Positions 7,786 through 16,640 of a DNA stretch of 64,000 bases are shown in pieces. This stretch comes from Moraxellaceae bacterium. GTDB taxonomy: Bacteria; Pseudomonadota; Gammaproteobacteria; Pseudomonadales; Moraxellaceae. The notes below the pieces were generated by a model. It worked only from the letters and a program-made list of their open reading frames with translations. It ran no database searches and was not told where the DNA came from. Every line of letters begins with the position of its first letter. Position 1 is the first letter of the stretch. The position numbers were made by a program, and so were the translations under genes. The stretch lies in NCBI GenBank assembly GCA_004173455.1, contig SECL01000013.1, positions 1-64,000 of the forward strand, written 5' to 3'.

Positions 7786-9288
7786 ATGCGTTTTTTTCAG
7801 TATTTGCTTAATCAACTAAACTGGACAAAAAAAACCATGTTGATGTTTTTGCTGGGATTGTGGTGTCTGGCCTATCTGGCATCGGCCATTTATCAGGTCT
7901 ATAAACCATTACCGCAAGGACTAAATATGGCTTTGCCATTGCGCCCTGCCGAACAGGTACAGTTTTTGGGCGATTATACGTACAATGATAATAACAACCC
8001 GAATCAGCCACACAGCCCATTAGCCGGCCAGCGTCACCAGCAGCAAGTGATTTTTGATCAGGCCTTTGACATGATCAATCAGGCGCGGCGTCTGATTGTG
8101 TTGGATATGTTCTTGTTTAATGATTATGTGGGAGATGCCAAGGGTAACTACCGTAACCTGACGGCTGAGCTAACACAGGCACTCATTGCCAGGCATAAAA
8201 GTAATCCTGAAATCCAGATTGTGGTGATTACTGATCCCATCAACACGGTCTATGGCGGGCAGCTCACCCGCAACCTGCTGGATTTGCGGCAGGCCGGGGT
8301 TGAGGTGATTGAAACAGATTTAAAACCACTGCGGGCCTCCAATCCACTATGGTCAGGCTTTTGGTATCTGTGCTGCCAGTGGTTTCCCAACAATCCAGAA
8401 GCAGGCTGGCTGCCCAATCCACTGGGCAAGGATAAAATTACCCTGCGCAGTTACTTGACCCTGTTTAACTTCAAGGCCAATCACCGCAAGACCTTGGTTA
8501 CCGATGTACCGGATGGCTGGCAGGCACTGGTAACTTCGGCCAATCCGCACAATGCCAGTAGCTGGCATGATAATACTGCACTGAAATTTTCCGGGGTAGC
8601 CGCGCTGGATGTACTGGAAACCGAACGTGCTGTGGCTCGAATGTCTGGCGCTGATTTGCCCTTTATTGTTGCTGCGCCACCGCCGCCTGCCAGTGATGAC
8701 CAGCCGCGTTTGCAGATTCTGACCGAAGCCAAAATCCGTGATGCCTTGCTCAATAGCCTCAATACTGCGCAACAGGGTGAGCGACTGGATATTGCGGTAT
8801 TTTATTTGTCGCATCGGAAAATTATTCAAGCCATGAAAGACGCCCAACAGCGCGGTGTCACGATCCGCCTGTTGTTAGACCCCAATGAAGATGCATTTGG
8901 CCGTAAGAAAAATGGCATTCCCAACCGGCAGGTGGCGATGGAGCTGGTCAAAGCAGGTATTCCCTTGCGCTGGTGTGACACGCATGGCGAGCAGTGCCAC
9001 ACCAAAATGCTGGTCAAGACTAACAAAAACGGCCAGAGTGAACTGATTTTAGGCTCTGCTAATTATACCCGCCGTAACCTGAATAACCTGAATCTGGAAA
9101 CCAATGTTCGCTTGCTGGCCAATGCAGATTATCCGGCCATAGCGCAGGCGCAGGCTTATTTTGAACGGGCATGGAGCAACCAGAACGGTCAGAATTTGAG
9201 TGTGGCGTATGACAAATACAAGGATGAATCACAATTGAAATACTGGTGGTATCGCTTTACCGAATGGAGCGGTTTATCGACGTTTTAA
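7786..9288 (+). CDS. membrane-anchored phospholipase D-like (HKD) protein
   Basis: A 500-residue protein with one N-terminal membrane helix (about residues 17-38) and two phospholipase D-type domains. The first HKD motif is HRKTLVTD at about residue 232, followed by an SANPHN segment. The second is HTKMLVKT at about residue 405, followed by LGSANYTRRN; it keeps His and Lys but has Thr where Asp is usual. The family includes cardiolipin synthases and other phosphatidyltransferases and nucleases; the two-motif layout and membrane anchor suggest a phospholipid substrate, but that is inference. It is a single-gene unit ending in a clear terminator. Confidence 0.8.
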   Translation: MRFFQYLLNQLNWTKKTMLMFLLGLWCLAYLASAIYQVYKPLPQGLNMALPLRPAEQVQFLGDYTYNDNNNPNQPHSPLAGQRHQQQVIFDQAFDMINQARRLIVLDMFLFNDYVGDAKGNYRNLTAELTQALIARHKSNPEIQIVVITDPINTVYGGQLTRNLLDLRQAGVEVIETDLKPLRASNPLWSGFWYLCCQWFPNNPEAGWLPNPLGKDKITLRSYLTLFNFKANHRKTLVTDVPDGWQALVTSANPHNASSWHDNTALKFSGVAALDVLETERAVARMSGADLPFIVAAPPPPASDDQPRLQILTEAKIRDALLNSLNTAQQGERLDIAVFYLSHRKIIQAMKDAQQRGVTIRLLLDPNEDAFGRKKNGIPNRQVAMELVKAGIPLRWCDTHGEQCHTKMLVKTNKNGQSELILGSANYTRRNLNNLNLETNVRLLANADYPAIAQAQAYFERAWSNQNGQNLSVAYDKYKDESQLKYWWYRFTEWSGLSTF

Positions 9289-9319
9289 TCTATGGTCTGT
9301 TATTGTGTATCATTCACTT

Positions 9320-9362
9320 AATCCCTTCTAAGCATTAATAAAGGCTTGGAAGGGATTTTTAT
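9320..9362 (+). terminator. terminator after the phospholipase D-like gene
   Basis: Long hairpin AATCCCTTC-AAGC / GCTT-GAAGGGATT with a single T/G mismatch and a 10-base loop, followed by TTTATT. It lies between convergent genes. Confidence 0.85.
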
Positions 9363-9382
9363 TATGGCAGTTTTTAAATCAC

Positions 9383-10297
9383 TTATTGCTTAAACTGCAT
9401 TAAATAAATTGACCAAAAATGCATCAATGACTTGGCATGTTGCATCAACCAAAAATCGACATACATTAAAACAGCCGCACTACACGCAATCCATCCCAGT
9501 TGCAGGGTATATTTTCCTACTGATGGAAAATGCTGGCTAAGCAGGTAGCCCAGCGCCAAGATTAAACCACCCACAAAACCACCCAAATGCGCCATGCTAT
9601 TAATACCACCCACAAAAATGCCAATGCCCAGATTTAACAGGGTTAGTATCAGCAATGCATTTTTATTGAGTAAGTATTTAGCCTCAATATCCCGCTTGGG
9701 CCATAATGCGGCCACCAGCAATGCACCGCATACTCCCATAATAGCCCCGGATGCCCCAGCACTAACCGAAGGAATTAAACTGTTGGTCAGGCTGTTATTT
9801 AGGCTACTGCTGGCCTGCAAAATAGCTGTATTGGAAAACGAAAGGGCGTTGTGCAGACTCACATAATTACTGGCCAGATTACCGGCAAGGCCTGCAAGCA
9901 GATAGATGATCACATACCAGAATCGTCCATAATAAAATTCGGCATAAACGCCTAGTAAATACAGCCCCCACATATTGAGCAGCAAATGCACCACACCAAT
10001 ATGCAAAAACATGCTGGAGAGTAAACGCCAGTTTTCATTGGTGAGCGTTAACGGTGCAAAATCAGCGCCCCAGCCAATCAGGTCAGCCACACTCGGGTCG
10101 GTGGCACTCACGCCACTGAGCACTTGCCAGCCCAATAATCCGCAATTGATGGCAATCAGCAGGGCAGTGAGCCACCAGTAACGTAGTGGCTGCTTGAGTA
10201 AATATTCGTTCATGGCGTGGTACAACTCAATAGTGTGCGTCAACAGAATGCGGGCGGGCACAGAGTCAGTAGCCTGACGGTTAGCCTGCAACAGCAT
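9383..10297 (-). CDS. rhomboid-family intramembrane serine protease
   Basis: Polytopic membrane protein with the rhomboid catalytic pair: the serine motif GASGAIMG and the histidine in MAHLGGFVGG two helices later. The family landmarks HIGVVHLLLNMWGLYLLG and FYYGRFWYVIIYLLAGLAGN are also present. Seven membrane segments can be counted. Between the loop helix and the serine helix lies an unusual Ser/Asn-rich stretch (LQASSSLNNSLTNSLIPS). I give the most upstream ATG (10297); the ATG at 10213, which starts MNEYLLKQPL just before the first helix, is equally possible because neither has a clear ribosome-binding site. It is divergent from mtgA. Confidence 0.88.
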   Translation of the reverse strand: MLLQANRQATDSVPARILLTHTIELYHAMNEYLLKQPLRYWWLTALLIAINCGLLGWQVLSGVSATDPSVADLIGWGADFAPLTLTNENWRLLSSMFLHIGVVHLLLNMWGLYLLGVYAEFYYGRFWYVIIYLLAGLAGNLASNYVSLHNALSFSNTAILQASSSLNNSLTNSLIPSVSAGASGAIMGVCGALLVAALWPKRDIEAKYLLNKNALLILTLLNLGIGIFVGGINSMAHLGGFVGGLILALGYLLSQHFPSVGKYTLQLGWIACSAAVLMYVDFWLMQHAKSLMHFWSIYLMQFKQ

Positions 10298-10370
10298 TGA
10301 AGTAAAATCATTGGTGTAAAACAGGACGCTTTGATAGCATGGCGTCACTATAACTTTTTACATTGCTGTT

Positions 10371-11054
10371 ATGAAGGCATTTATTGCACGTGCTGTTTTA
10401 GTTGGGATATCGGTATTTTTACTGATTCAACTGTGGATTTTTGCCAGTCTGGTCTGGTGGAAATACCAGCCGGTTGAGCGTTCCATGTTCATGCGGATTT
10501 ATGAATGGAACTATAAGCAGCCTGCCATCCGGCATGAATGGCGGGACAGTGACCGGATTAGCAGTAACCTCAAGCGCGCCCTGATTGCCGGTGAAGATGC
10601 CAAGTTTATCGACCATTCCGGCTTTGACTGGACAGGCATTCAACTGGCACTCACCAAAAATGAAAAAAAAGGTGAGGTGGTAGCCGGTGGTTCGACCATT
10701 AGCCAGCAATTGGCCAAAAACCTGTTTTTGTTTAACCAGCGTTCCTATATCCGTAAAGGTCAGGAAACCATTGCCACCTGGATGATGGAGCGGCTCTGGA
10801 GCAAGCATCGTATTTTGGAGGTATATGTCAATTCGGTGGAATTTGGCAAGGGCATTTATGGAGCAGAAGCCGCCGCGCAATATTACTTCGGCAAGTCAGC
10901 CGCCAATCTAAGCAAAAGCGAAGCCGCCCAACTGGCCGCCTATTTACCCAATCCCAAGTATTATCAGGATCATCCTAATGATCGCAAGGTTCGCGCTCGC
11001 AAGACCCGCATCCAGCGCTATATGGGTTCTGTCAGGTTGCCCAAAAACGACTAA
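10371..11054 (+). CDS. mtgA: monofunctional peptidoglycan glycosyltransferase
   Basis: A 227-residue GT51 enzyme that polymerises lipid II into glycan strands outside the inner membrane. It has an N-terminal membrane anchor (about residues 5-28), the catalytic Glu in [15 protein letters not shown] (about residue 75), [15 protein letters not shown], and the third and fourth family motifs ([21 protein letters not shown], split by the family spacing). It has no transpeptidase domain and the usual length for MtgA. Confidence 0.95.
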   Translation: MKAFIARAVLVGISVFLLIQLWIFASLVWWKYQPVERSMFMRIYEWNYKQPAIRHEWRDSDRISSNLKRALIAGEDAKFIDHSGFDWTGIQLALTKNEKKGEVVAGGSTISQQLAKNLFLFNQRSYIRKGQETIATWMMERLWSKHRILEVYVNSVEFGKGIYGAEAAAQYYFGKSAANLSKSEAAQLAAYLPNPKYYQDHPNDRKVRARKTRIQRYMGSVRLPKND

Positions 11055-11125
11055 ACCCCGTATGACTGCATTTTGAGCCCTGTTTTAACACTTCATGGCT
11101 GGATTTATAAACAGTTGTTATTGAA

Positions 11126-11146
11126 CTGTCATCAAAAAGTCGCATA
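11126..11146 (+). promoter_or_regulatory. possible PHO box upstream of ppk
   Basis: CTGTCAT at 11126-11132 is an exact PHO half-site. Four bases further on the second half (AAGTCGC) is poor. ppk is PhoB-controlled in several bacteria, so the site is plausible but weak. Confidence 0.25.
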
Positions 11147-11181
11147 CTGGTTTTTAATGACGAAAAAACTGGCATCTCTCC

Positions 11182-13263
11182 ATGAATCAGCAGGTCGATA
11201 TTCATCCTGAAAGTTATACCTTTAACCAGCGGTATATCAATCGTGAACTGTCCATTCTGGATTTTCACCTCAGGGTACTGGAGCAGGCAGTTGATCCACT
11301 GCATCCGCTGCTGGAACGCCTCAACTTCCTGCTGATTTTTTCGCGCAATCTGGATGAGTTTTTTGAGATTCGGGTGGCTGGTTTGTTGCAGCAACTGAGT
11401 TTTAGTAATGAAAGCCGTACCCCAGATGGCCTGGTTCCCTCTGAAGTGCTTACCCGGATTTCCCAGCTTGCGCATGCGGCGATTGAGCGTCAGTACCGGA
11501 TTTTAAATGAAGAAATCCTGCCGCAACTGGCCGAAGAAAATATCCGGTTTTTGCGCCGCGATGAGCTGACCGAACAACAGGCGGTTTGGGTCAAGCAGTA
11601 TTTTCATGAGCAGGTTTTGCCGGTACTGACCCCCATTAGCCTTGATCCGGCGCATCCATTTCCACGCTTGGTGAATAAAAGCCTCAACTTTATTGTCACG
11701 CTAGAAGGCAAGGACGCGTTTGGTCGCCAGATTAACCTTGCGGTGGTGCCAGCGCCGCGTTCACTGCCACGGGTGGTGCGCCTGCCGGATGAGCTAAGCA
11801 ATGGGCACGATCATCATGTCATGCTGTCAGCCATTATTCACGAGCACGTGAGCGATTTGTTTCCGGGCATGACTGCTACCGGCTGTTATCAGTTTCGGGT
11901 CACGCGCAATGCCGATATGGAGCTGGATGAAGATGTCGAGGATTTGGCCAAAGCCTTAAAGGGCGAACTCAATTCACGCCGTTTTGGCCGCGCAGTCCGG
12001 CTGGAAGTGACCGAAAATTGCCCGGAAAATATCGTTGTTTATTTGCTCAACCGTTTCCGCCTCAAGCCTGAGCAACTGTACAAGGTGGATGGCCCGGTCA
12101 ATCTGGCGCGCCTGATCTCCAATTTTAACCGGCCACACCTCAAGTACAAGCCGTTCATTCCTGCGATTCCCAATGTGCTGCAAAAAAGTGAAAATATTTT
12201 TGAGGCCATGAAAAAGCAGGATATTTTGCTGCACCATCCATTTGAATCCTTTGCACCGGTCATTAACCTGCTGCATGAGGCTGCCAATGATCCGCAGGTG
12301 CTGGCGATCAAGCAGACCCTGTACCGAAGCGGCCCGGATTCTGAAATAGTCCGGTTATTGGCCGAAGCCGCACGCAATGGCAAGGAAGTCACTGCGGTGA
12401 TTGAGCTGCGTGCGCGTTTTGATGAAGAATCCAACATTGCAGTGGCCAATATTTTGCAAGAAGCCGGCGCTGTGGTGGTGTATGGCATTGTGGGCTACAA
12501 AACCCACGCCAAGATGATTCTGGTGGTACGGCGTGAACAGGACAAACTGCATCGCTATGTGCATTTGGGCACGGGCAACTACCATGCTGGCAATGCGCGC
12601 ATGTACACCGATTATGGCCTGCTCACCACAGACAAGGCACTGTCGGAAGACGTACATAAAATCTTTCAGGAACTGACCGGCATGGGCAAAATGGCCAAGC
12701 TGAAAAAATTGCTGCACGCGCCCTTTACTCTGCATTCGCAGTTGCTGAGCTTTATCGACGATGAAATCAAGAATGCACGGGCAGGCAAACCGGCGCATAT
12801 TATTATCAAAGTCAATGCACTCACCGAACAACAGTTGATTGATGCGCTGTACCGGGCGTCACAAGAAGGGGTCAAAATTGACCTGATTATTCGCTCCATT
12901 TGCTGTCTACGGCCGCAGTTGCCGGGCTTGTCTGACAACATTACCGTACGTTCTATCGTTGGCCGCTTTCTGGAGCATACCCGCGTCTGTTATTTTGCCA
13001 ATGCGGGGGGCGAACCACGGGTCTATTGTTCGAGTGCTGACTGGATGGATCGCAACCTGTTTTCACGCGTTGAAGCTTGCTTTCCCATTGAAGACCCCAT
13101 CTTAAAAAAACGCATTATTCAACAGGGATTGCTGAATTATCTGGAAGACAATCAGCAGGCATGGATATTAAAAGGCAATGGCGAATGGCAGCGGCTGGTG
13201 AGCGATGACAATGCATCCCCACATATGGCACAGCAATTATTACTCGATAAACTAACCCGATAA
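11182..13263 (+). CDS. ppk: polyphosphate kinase 1
   Basis: Makes polyphosphate from ATP reversibly. At 693 residues it has the normal PPK1 length. The N-terminal domain starts [19 protein letters not shown], with [12 protein letters not shown] following. The two phospholipase D-fold C-terminal domains carry the catalytic His in YKTHAKM (residue 442, the residue that becomes phosphorylated) and the second His in [10 protein letters not shown] (residue 599). The start ATG is preceded only by a weak GGCATC. No ppx gene is next to it; the next gene is unrelated. Confidence 0.97.
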   Translation: MNQQVDIHPESYTFNQRYINRELSILDFHLRVLEQAVDPLHPLLERLNFLLIFSRNLDEFFEIRVAGLLQQLSFSNESRTPDGLVPSEVLTRISQLAHAAIERQYRILNEEILPQLAEENIRFLRRDELTEQQAVWVKQYFHEQVLPVLTPISLDPAHPFPRLVNKSLNFIVTLEGKDAFGRQINLAVVPAPRSLPRVVRLPDELSNGHDHHVMLSAIIHEHVSDLFPGMTATGCYQFRVTRNADMELDEDVEDLAKALKGELNSRRFGRAVRLEVTENCPENIVVYLLNRFRLKPEQLYKVDGPVNLARLISNFNRPHLKYKPFIPAIPNVLQKSENIFEAMKKQDILLHHPFESFAPVINLLHEAANDPQVLAIKQTLYRSGPDSEIVRLLAEAARNGKEVTAVIELRARFDEESNIAVANILQEAGAVVVYGIVGYKTHAKMILVVRREQDKLHRYVHLGTGNYHAGNARMYTDYGLLTTDKALSEDVHKIFQELTGMGKMAKLKKLLHAPFTLHSQLLSFIDDEIKNARAGKPAHIIIKVNALTEQQLIDALYRASQEGVKIDLIIRSICCLRPQLPGLSDNITVRSIVGRFLEHTRVCYFANAGGEPRVYCSSADWMDRNLFSRVEACFPIEDPILKKRIIQQGLLNYLEDNQQAWILKGNGEWQRLVSDDNASPHMAQQLLLDKLTR

Positions 13264-13307
13264 AAATATCTAATTTTCAGTTAATTAATGCGTCAAGTTG
13301 CGACTTG

Positions 13308-13478
13308 TAGTGCTATAAATTTTTAAGGATTTAGGCTATAAAAACACGGTCTGATACGCAGTGCCCTTATGGATATTCATTCGCAATAAATCCATAAGGG
13401 CACTACGCCAACAAGCTGAGAACCACCAGACCTACTATCAGCATCATTACAGAAAATTTAACCTGATTTATAGCACTA
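13308..13478. repeat. nested inverted-repeat element (MITE-like or large hairpin)
   Basis: A 171-bp segment bounded by a perfect 13-bp inverted repeat, TAGTGCTATAAAT (13308-13320) and ATTTATAGCACTA (13466-13478). In its centre is a perfect 14-bp inverted repeat, GTGCCCTTATGGAT (13361-13374) and ATCCATAAGGGCAC (13390-13403), with a 15-base loop. A third shorter pair, GGTCTG / CAGACC, lies between them. No open reading frame fits inside and no flanking target duplication is evident. It ends 13 bp before the next start codon. Confidence 0.75.
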
Positions 13479-13491
13479 TTTGGGGAACAAC

Positions 13492-14016
13492 ATGGAGTTA
13501 CACAGTAATCTTTATTACACACATCCTGATGCCAGCATCATGGACAAACTGGACAGCTTATTTACTCAGCACCGAGGTGATGAAAGCCTGTTTTTACAAG
13601 CTGCCGCCACCATCAATCCCGATGAAGGTGCTGCACTGGCAAAGGATCTCATCGATCAGGTCGATTCGGTAGACTTTGATCTGGGTCCTGAATCACTATC
13701 CCGCGTTGCAGGATTTAGTACGGCGCATTTTGTGCATGGTTCTGCGGGCGATGAATTCATTGAAGCCATTTTATTGTTCCTAAAGGCTTTACTACCGGAC
13801 ATTCATGCACAGGCATGGGGTTGTGGCGATGATGATCCATGGGAGTTCTGGTTCAGGTTTGAAGGAGATGCCTTGGTCCGTGAGGATGATGAACCTTTTA
13901 ATGATCCCGATGAAGATGAAGAAATCAAGGCATCCATTTATGTCTGGTGGCATCAAGAGATGCCCGAGGAAATCAGGGAAGGGTTTTTAAATGAAAAGAA
14001 TGAAGATGATGAGTAA
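13492..14016 (+). CDS. acidic protein of unknown function
   Basis: A 174-residue, strongly acidic protein (DDDPWEFWFRFEGD, PDEDEEIKAS, and NEKNEDDE at the C terminus). It has no signal peptide or membrane helix, so it should be cytoplasmic. I chose the ATG at 13492 because TGGGGAAC lies at a proper distance; a TTG at 13480 overlaps the inverted repeat. Trp and Phe are frequent in the second half. I do not recognise the family; the acidic tail superficially recalls RraB but the sequence does not match it. A terminator follows, so it is monocistronic. Confidence 0.7.
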   Translation: MELHSNLYYTHPDASIMDKLDSLFTQHRGDESLFLQAAATINPDEGAALAKDLIDQVDSVDFDLGPESLSRVAGFSTAHFVHGSAGDEFIEAILLFLKALLPDIHAQAWGCGDDDPWEFWFRFEGDALVREDDEPFNDPDEDEEIKASIYVWWHQEMPEEIREGFLNEKNEDDE

Positions 14017-14059
14017 TGGCTGACAGGTGAATAACCTTTGATACAGCATGAGCTTTAAA

Positions 14060-14094
14060 AAAATGCTTGGCCGGATTATCTAGCCAAGCATTTT
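14060..14094 (+). terminator. terminator after the acidic-protein gene
   Basis: Perfect 12-bp stem AAAATGCTTGGC / GCCAAGCATTTT with an 11-base loop. Confidence 0.85.
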
Positions 14095-14470
14095 AGTGCT
14101 GCCAGTTTCTGTCCAGCTGGTGCTAAAGCCATTACTGCATAGAAATACTAGATTTAATCATGCTAATACTCAAAATTCCCAAGTGAGATAGGGTATTATT
14201 TTATGGATATTCTTAACGCTTAGCAGTCAAAAGACTTCATTGCACAGCCTATTTAGTACTTCGATTAACCAGTAAAAGTAAGGATAACAAGCGGTTAATT
14301 TTCCTTAAGAGAGTTAAAAACTTCTTATAAAGTAAGTTGACTAAGCCGCCGTGCATATCTTTTCTTAATCATCGATAAAGTATCACCAACCTTTAAGCAA
14401 CAGTTGTATTAGTATGCCTTTTGGGCTTTTATAATTTGGATTATAAGTTTAAATCGATAGGATCATAAAG
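14095..14470. other. intergenic region, no gene seen
   Basis: About 375 bp of AT-rich sequence with stop codons in all frames. I see no RNA gene or clear repeat. It must contain the promoter of the next gene, whose ribosome-binding site AGGATC lies just before 14471. Confidence 0.6.
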
Positions 14471-14836
14471 ATGGTAAAAATTTATACGCCAGATTTAAGA
14501 ATAAAAATATCACTGGGAATATGGTTTGTATGCCTTCCTTCACTTCTTGTTTCTGTAGTTGGTTTAATGCTTGGTGTGGCGGCAATAGTTTCCAAGCAAT
14601 TTGATAATTCAGCGTTTTTGACAGGATTGGCCTGTATTATCAGCTTAATTCCATGGATGTTTTTAATCCATATGAATGTAAAATGGGTGGATAATGAAAA
14701 ATTGTCTAAATGGATTCCAGTAATTGGAACAATTTTGGCCTTAATTTGTTTGGTAATGCTTTTTCCTGCAAGTTTGTTTGCATTGCCACCAATGCTATTT
14801 GCCTGTTATCTTGCTTATTGGCACTTAAAAATTTAA
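14471..14836 (+). CDS. multi-helix membrane protein, unknown
   Basis: A 121-residue protein with four predicted membrane helices (roughly residues 12-38, 46-66, 83-98 and 100-117) and few charged residues. No family is recognised. The gene is more AT-rich than its neighbours, which together with its isolation between long gaps might reflect later acquisition. Confidence 0.65.
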   Translation: MVKIYTPDLRIKISLGIWFVCLPSLLVSVVGLMLGVAAIVSKQFDNSAFLTGLACIISLIPWMFLIHMNVKWVDNEKLSKWIPVIGTILALICLVMLFPASLFALPPMLFACYLAYWHLKI

Positions 14837-14845
14837 ATTTGTAGT

Positions 14846-14872
14846 TAAAAAAACGCCAGCATGTGCCAGCGT
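14846..14872 (-). terminator. terminator after porin gene
   Basis: On the minus strand, ACGC-GCA / TGC-GCGT with a TG/TG internal mismatch, followed by seven T. It lies about 25 bp after the stop of the minus-strand porin gene. Confidence 0.7.
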
Positions 14873-14897
14873 CTTGAGAACAATAAAAAGTATCAGG

Positions 14898-16019
14898 TTA
14901 GAAGTTAAATTCCATTCCCACACCTGCAGACATGCGATCTTCTACATTTTTGCGGTCATCAGATTGCTGGGCAACATAACCGTACGCACGGGTTTTGCTA
15001 TTCAACATATAGTCAACCATGCCACCAATCTGGCTGAGCTGTACATCGTCTTTGCCACCATCAAAGCTGGTGGTTGACTGCTGATACTGTGCTTTGACAG
15101 CCCATGGCGTTTCGCCAATCGCATAAGCAGCACTCAGCAGGAACGAGTTTTCCTTGTCAAAATCCCTAAACACGCCCGCAGCAACCGCAGGTGTCGTGCC
15201 AACCGCAGCAATGGCCGCCGCAGTCGCTGCGCTGGACAGATTGGTTGGCTGTGCATTTTGATACAGGCCATTCAAGGTTAAGCCAGCCACATTGGCCATA
15301 GTACCCAGATCAACACTCCCTACCACCCGAACAATTTCAGCTTCGGCCTTGGCACCTGAACTTCCTGCCGCATTAAAATTACTCACGACATTTTTATCAC
15401 CCGCCAGTGCCGCATATACACCCATGTCTTTGTTGTCATACACCAAAGAAGCAGAAATCGCATCGCCCAGACTGTCACTCACCTCATCACTATTGCCGGT
15501 CAGTTTGTTATTTTCACCTTGTTGCAGCATGACATTCACACCAAAGCCATTTAAAGCTTTCGGATCGCTTTCAAAAGAGATCACGTTGTTCAGTCGGTTT
15601 TCGCCTGCAAGGGTATTTTTCATGTCCAGTACATGCACATCGTTAAAAAAATCGACTTTAGCTTGAGCATTTTTTACATTGGAATCAATTCGGCCGACTT
15701 TGACACTGCCCACCCGATCATATTTTAGACCCAGATAACGGTTGCGCATTTCAAGATCGGTGCCATCACCATCGGTATTGACTTGCCACTCTGCCAAGTA
15801 AAGTGCTTTTAGACGGTCAGTCAGAATTTCTTCGCCCTTGACGCCAATGCGTGAGGCATTGGAATTAATTTCCCACACATTGTCTGTATCGGCTTTGGTT
15901 GCACCAAACTTGTCCACGTTGTCGATCGTCACGTGCAGCTTGCCATAAACTGTAGGGGCTGCATGTACTGCATTGAGAGTAAGGGCAGATACCGCAGTGG
16001 CCAGTAACAGTTTTTTCAT
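14898..16019 (-). CDS. outer-membrane porin (general Gram-negative porin family)
   Basis: A 373-residue porin. The signal peptide MKKLLLATAVSALTLNAVHA is followed by the porin start APTVYGKLHVTID, an internal GDGTDLEMRNRYLGLKYDRVGSVKVGRID segment in two parts, and a barrel ending in Phe (GVGMEFNF), the outer-membrane insertion signature. GGAGAG 5 bases upstream sets the start at 16019. It is clearly paralogous to the divergent porin at 16641 (shared DGDGTDL, RNRYLGLK, GENRLNN, TRAY.Y.AQ). Substrate unknown. Confidence 0.9.
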   Translation of the reverse strand: MKKLLLATAVSALTLNAVHAAPTVYGKLHVTIDNVDKFGATKADTDNVWEINSNASRIGVKGEEILTDRLKALYLAEWQVNTDGDGTDLEMRNRYLGLKYDRVGSVKVGRIDSNVKNAQAKVDFFNDVHVLDMKNTLAGENRLNNVISFESDPKALNGFGVNVMLQQGENNKLTGNSDEVSDSLGDAISASLVYDNKDMGVYAALAGDKNVVSNFNAAGSSGAKAEAEIVRVVGSVDLGTMANVAGLTLNGLYQNAQPTNLSSAATAAAIAAVGTTPAVAAGVFRDFDKENSFLLSAAYAIGETPWAVKAQYQQSTTSFDGGKDDVQLSQIGGMVDYMLNSKTRAYGYVAQQSDDRKNVEDRMSAGVGMEFNF

Positions 16020-16640
16020 GTGTCTCTCCAAGATTGCAAGACCTAAGGTCAGTTTTGTACATTCATGATTTAGTTATAGGCTGATCAGGTTCTGGATCTA
16101 CCTGTTCTGCCGTTGTTGGCTAGTATCGGGATCAAATATTGCAAATTTGTTAAATATGACAGTACAAAAAAAATAAATACTTAAAATTTTTAGCGTATAA
16201 AGTTCATTTTTTGTGAACATTGGAACAAATATTGCTTGGTTTAAGACAGTTATTCTTGTCTCAATGCTGAGCAAAAAAACTACTCAAACGGCCAACGACG
16301 CCCGTTGTCATTCCTGATGTATGTACTGGCGTGCCGGAGGTCGAAATGTTGATATTTCATGATAATAAAACCTGAATAACAGACTGTATTTAAGAGAATT
16401 TAATCGGAAAAAACCTTAACGAATGCGTGGCCACAGTGCTGGTAACTAAGTGTTGGTTGCGGGTATCAACGTTGCGGGGATAAACCTTTAATTCTTTATA
16501 CGGTTTTGGAATAAATAACGCAGAACTAATTGTTTTATTAAAGTTTTAACACAGTTTAATATGCGCTTAACAACTGACTGACCTGAATAACCTGCAATCA
16601 GGCATCTTTAAAGCACTAGACATTATTGGGGATATTTAAA
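16020..16640. promoter_or_regulatory. 620-bp divergent control region between two porin genes
   Basis: No open reading frame of note. The stretch must hold the promoters and leaders of both porins. AT-rich parts (16140-16220 and 16480-16570) flank a more mixed middle. Such long leaders are common for porin genes under small-RNA or two-component control, but I cannot identify a specific site. Confidence 0.5.

Noticed and set aside
11974-12488. Overlapping antisense frames inside ppk
   Set aside because: Shadows of a highly conserved gene on the opposite strand.
13480-14016. RraB-like annotation for the acidic protein
   Set aside because: Only the acidic tail is similar in character; the conserved RraB core sequence is not present.
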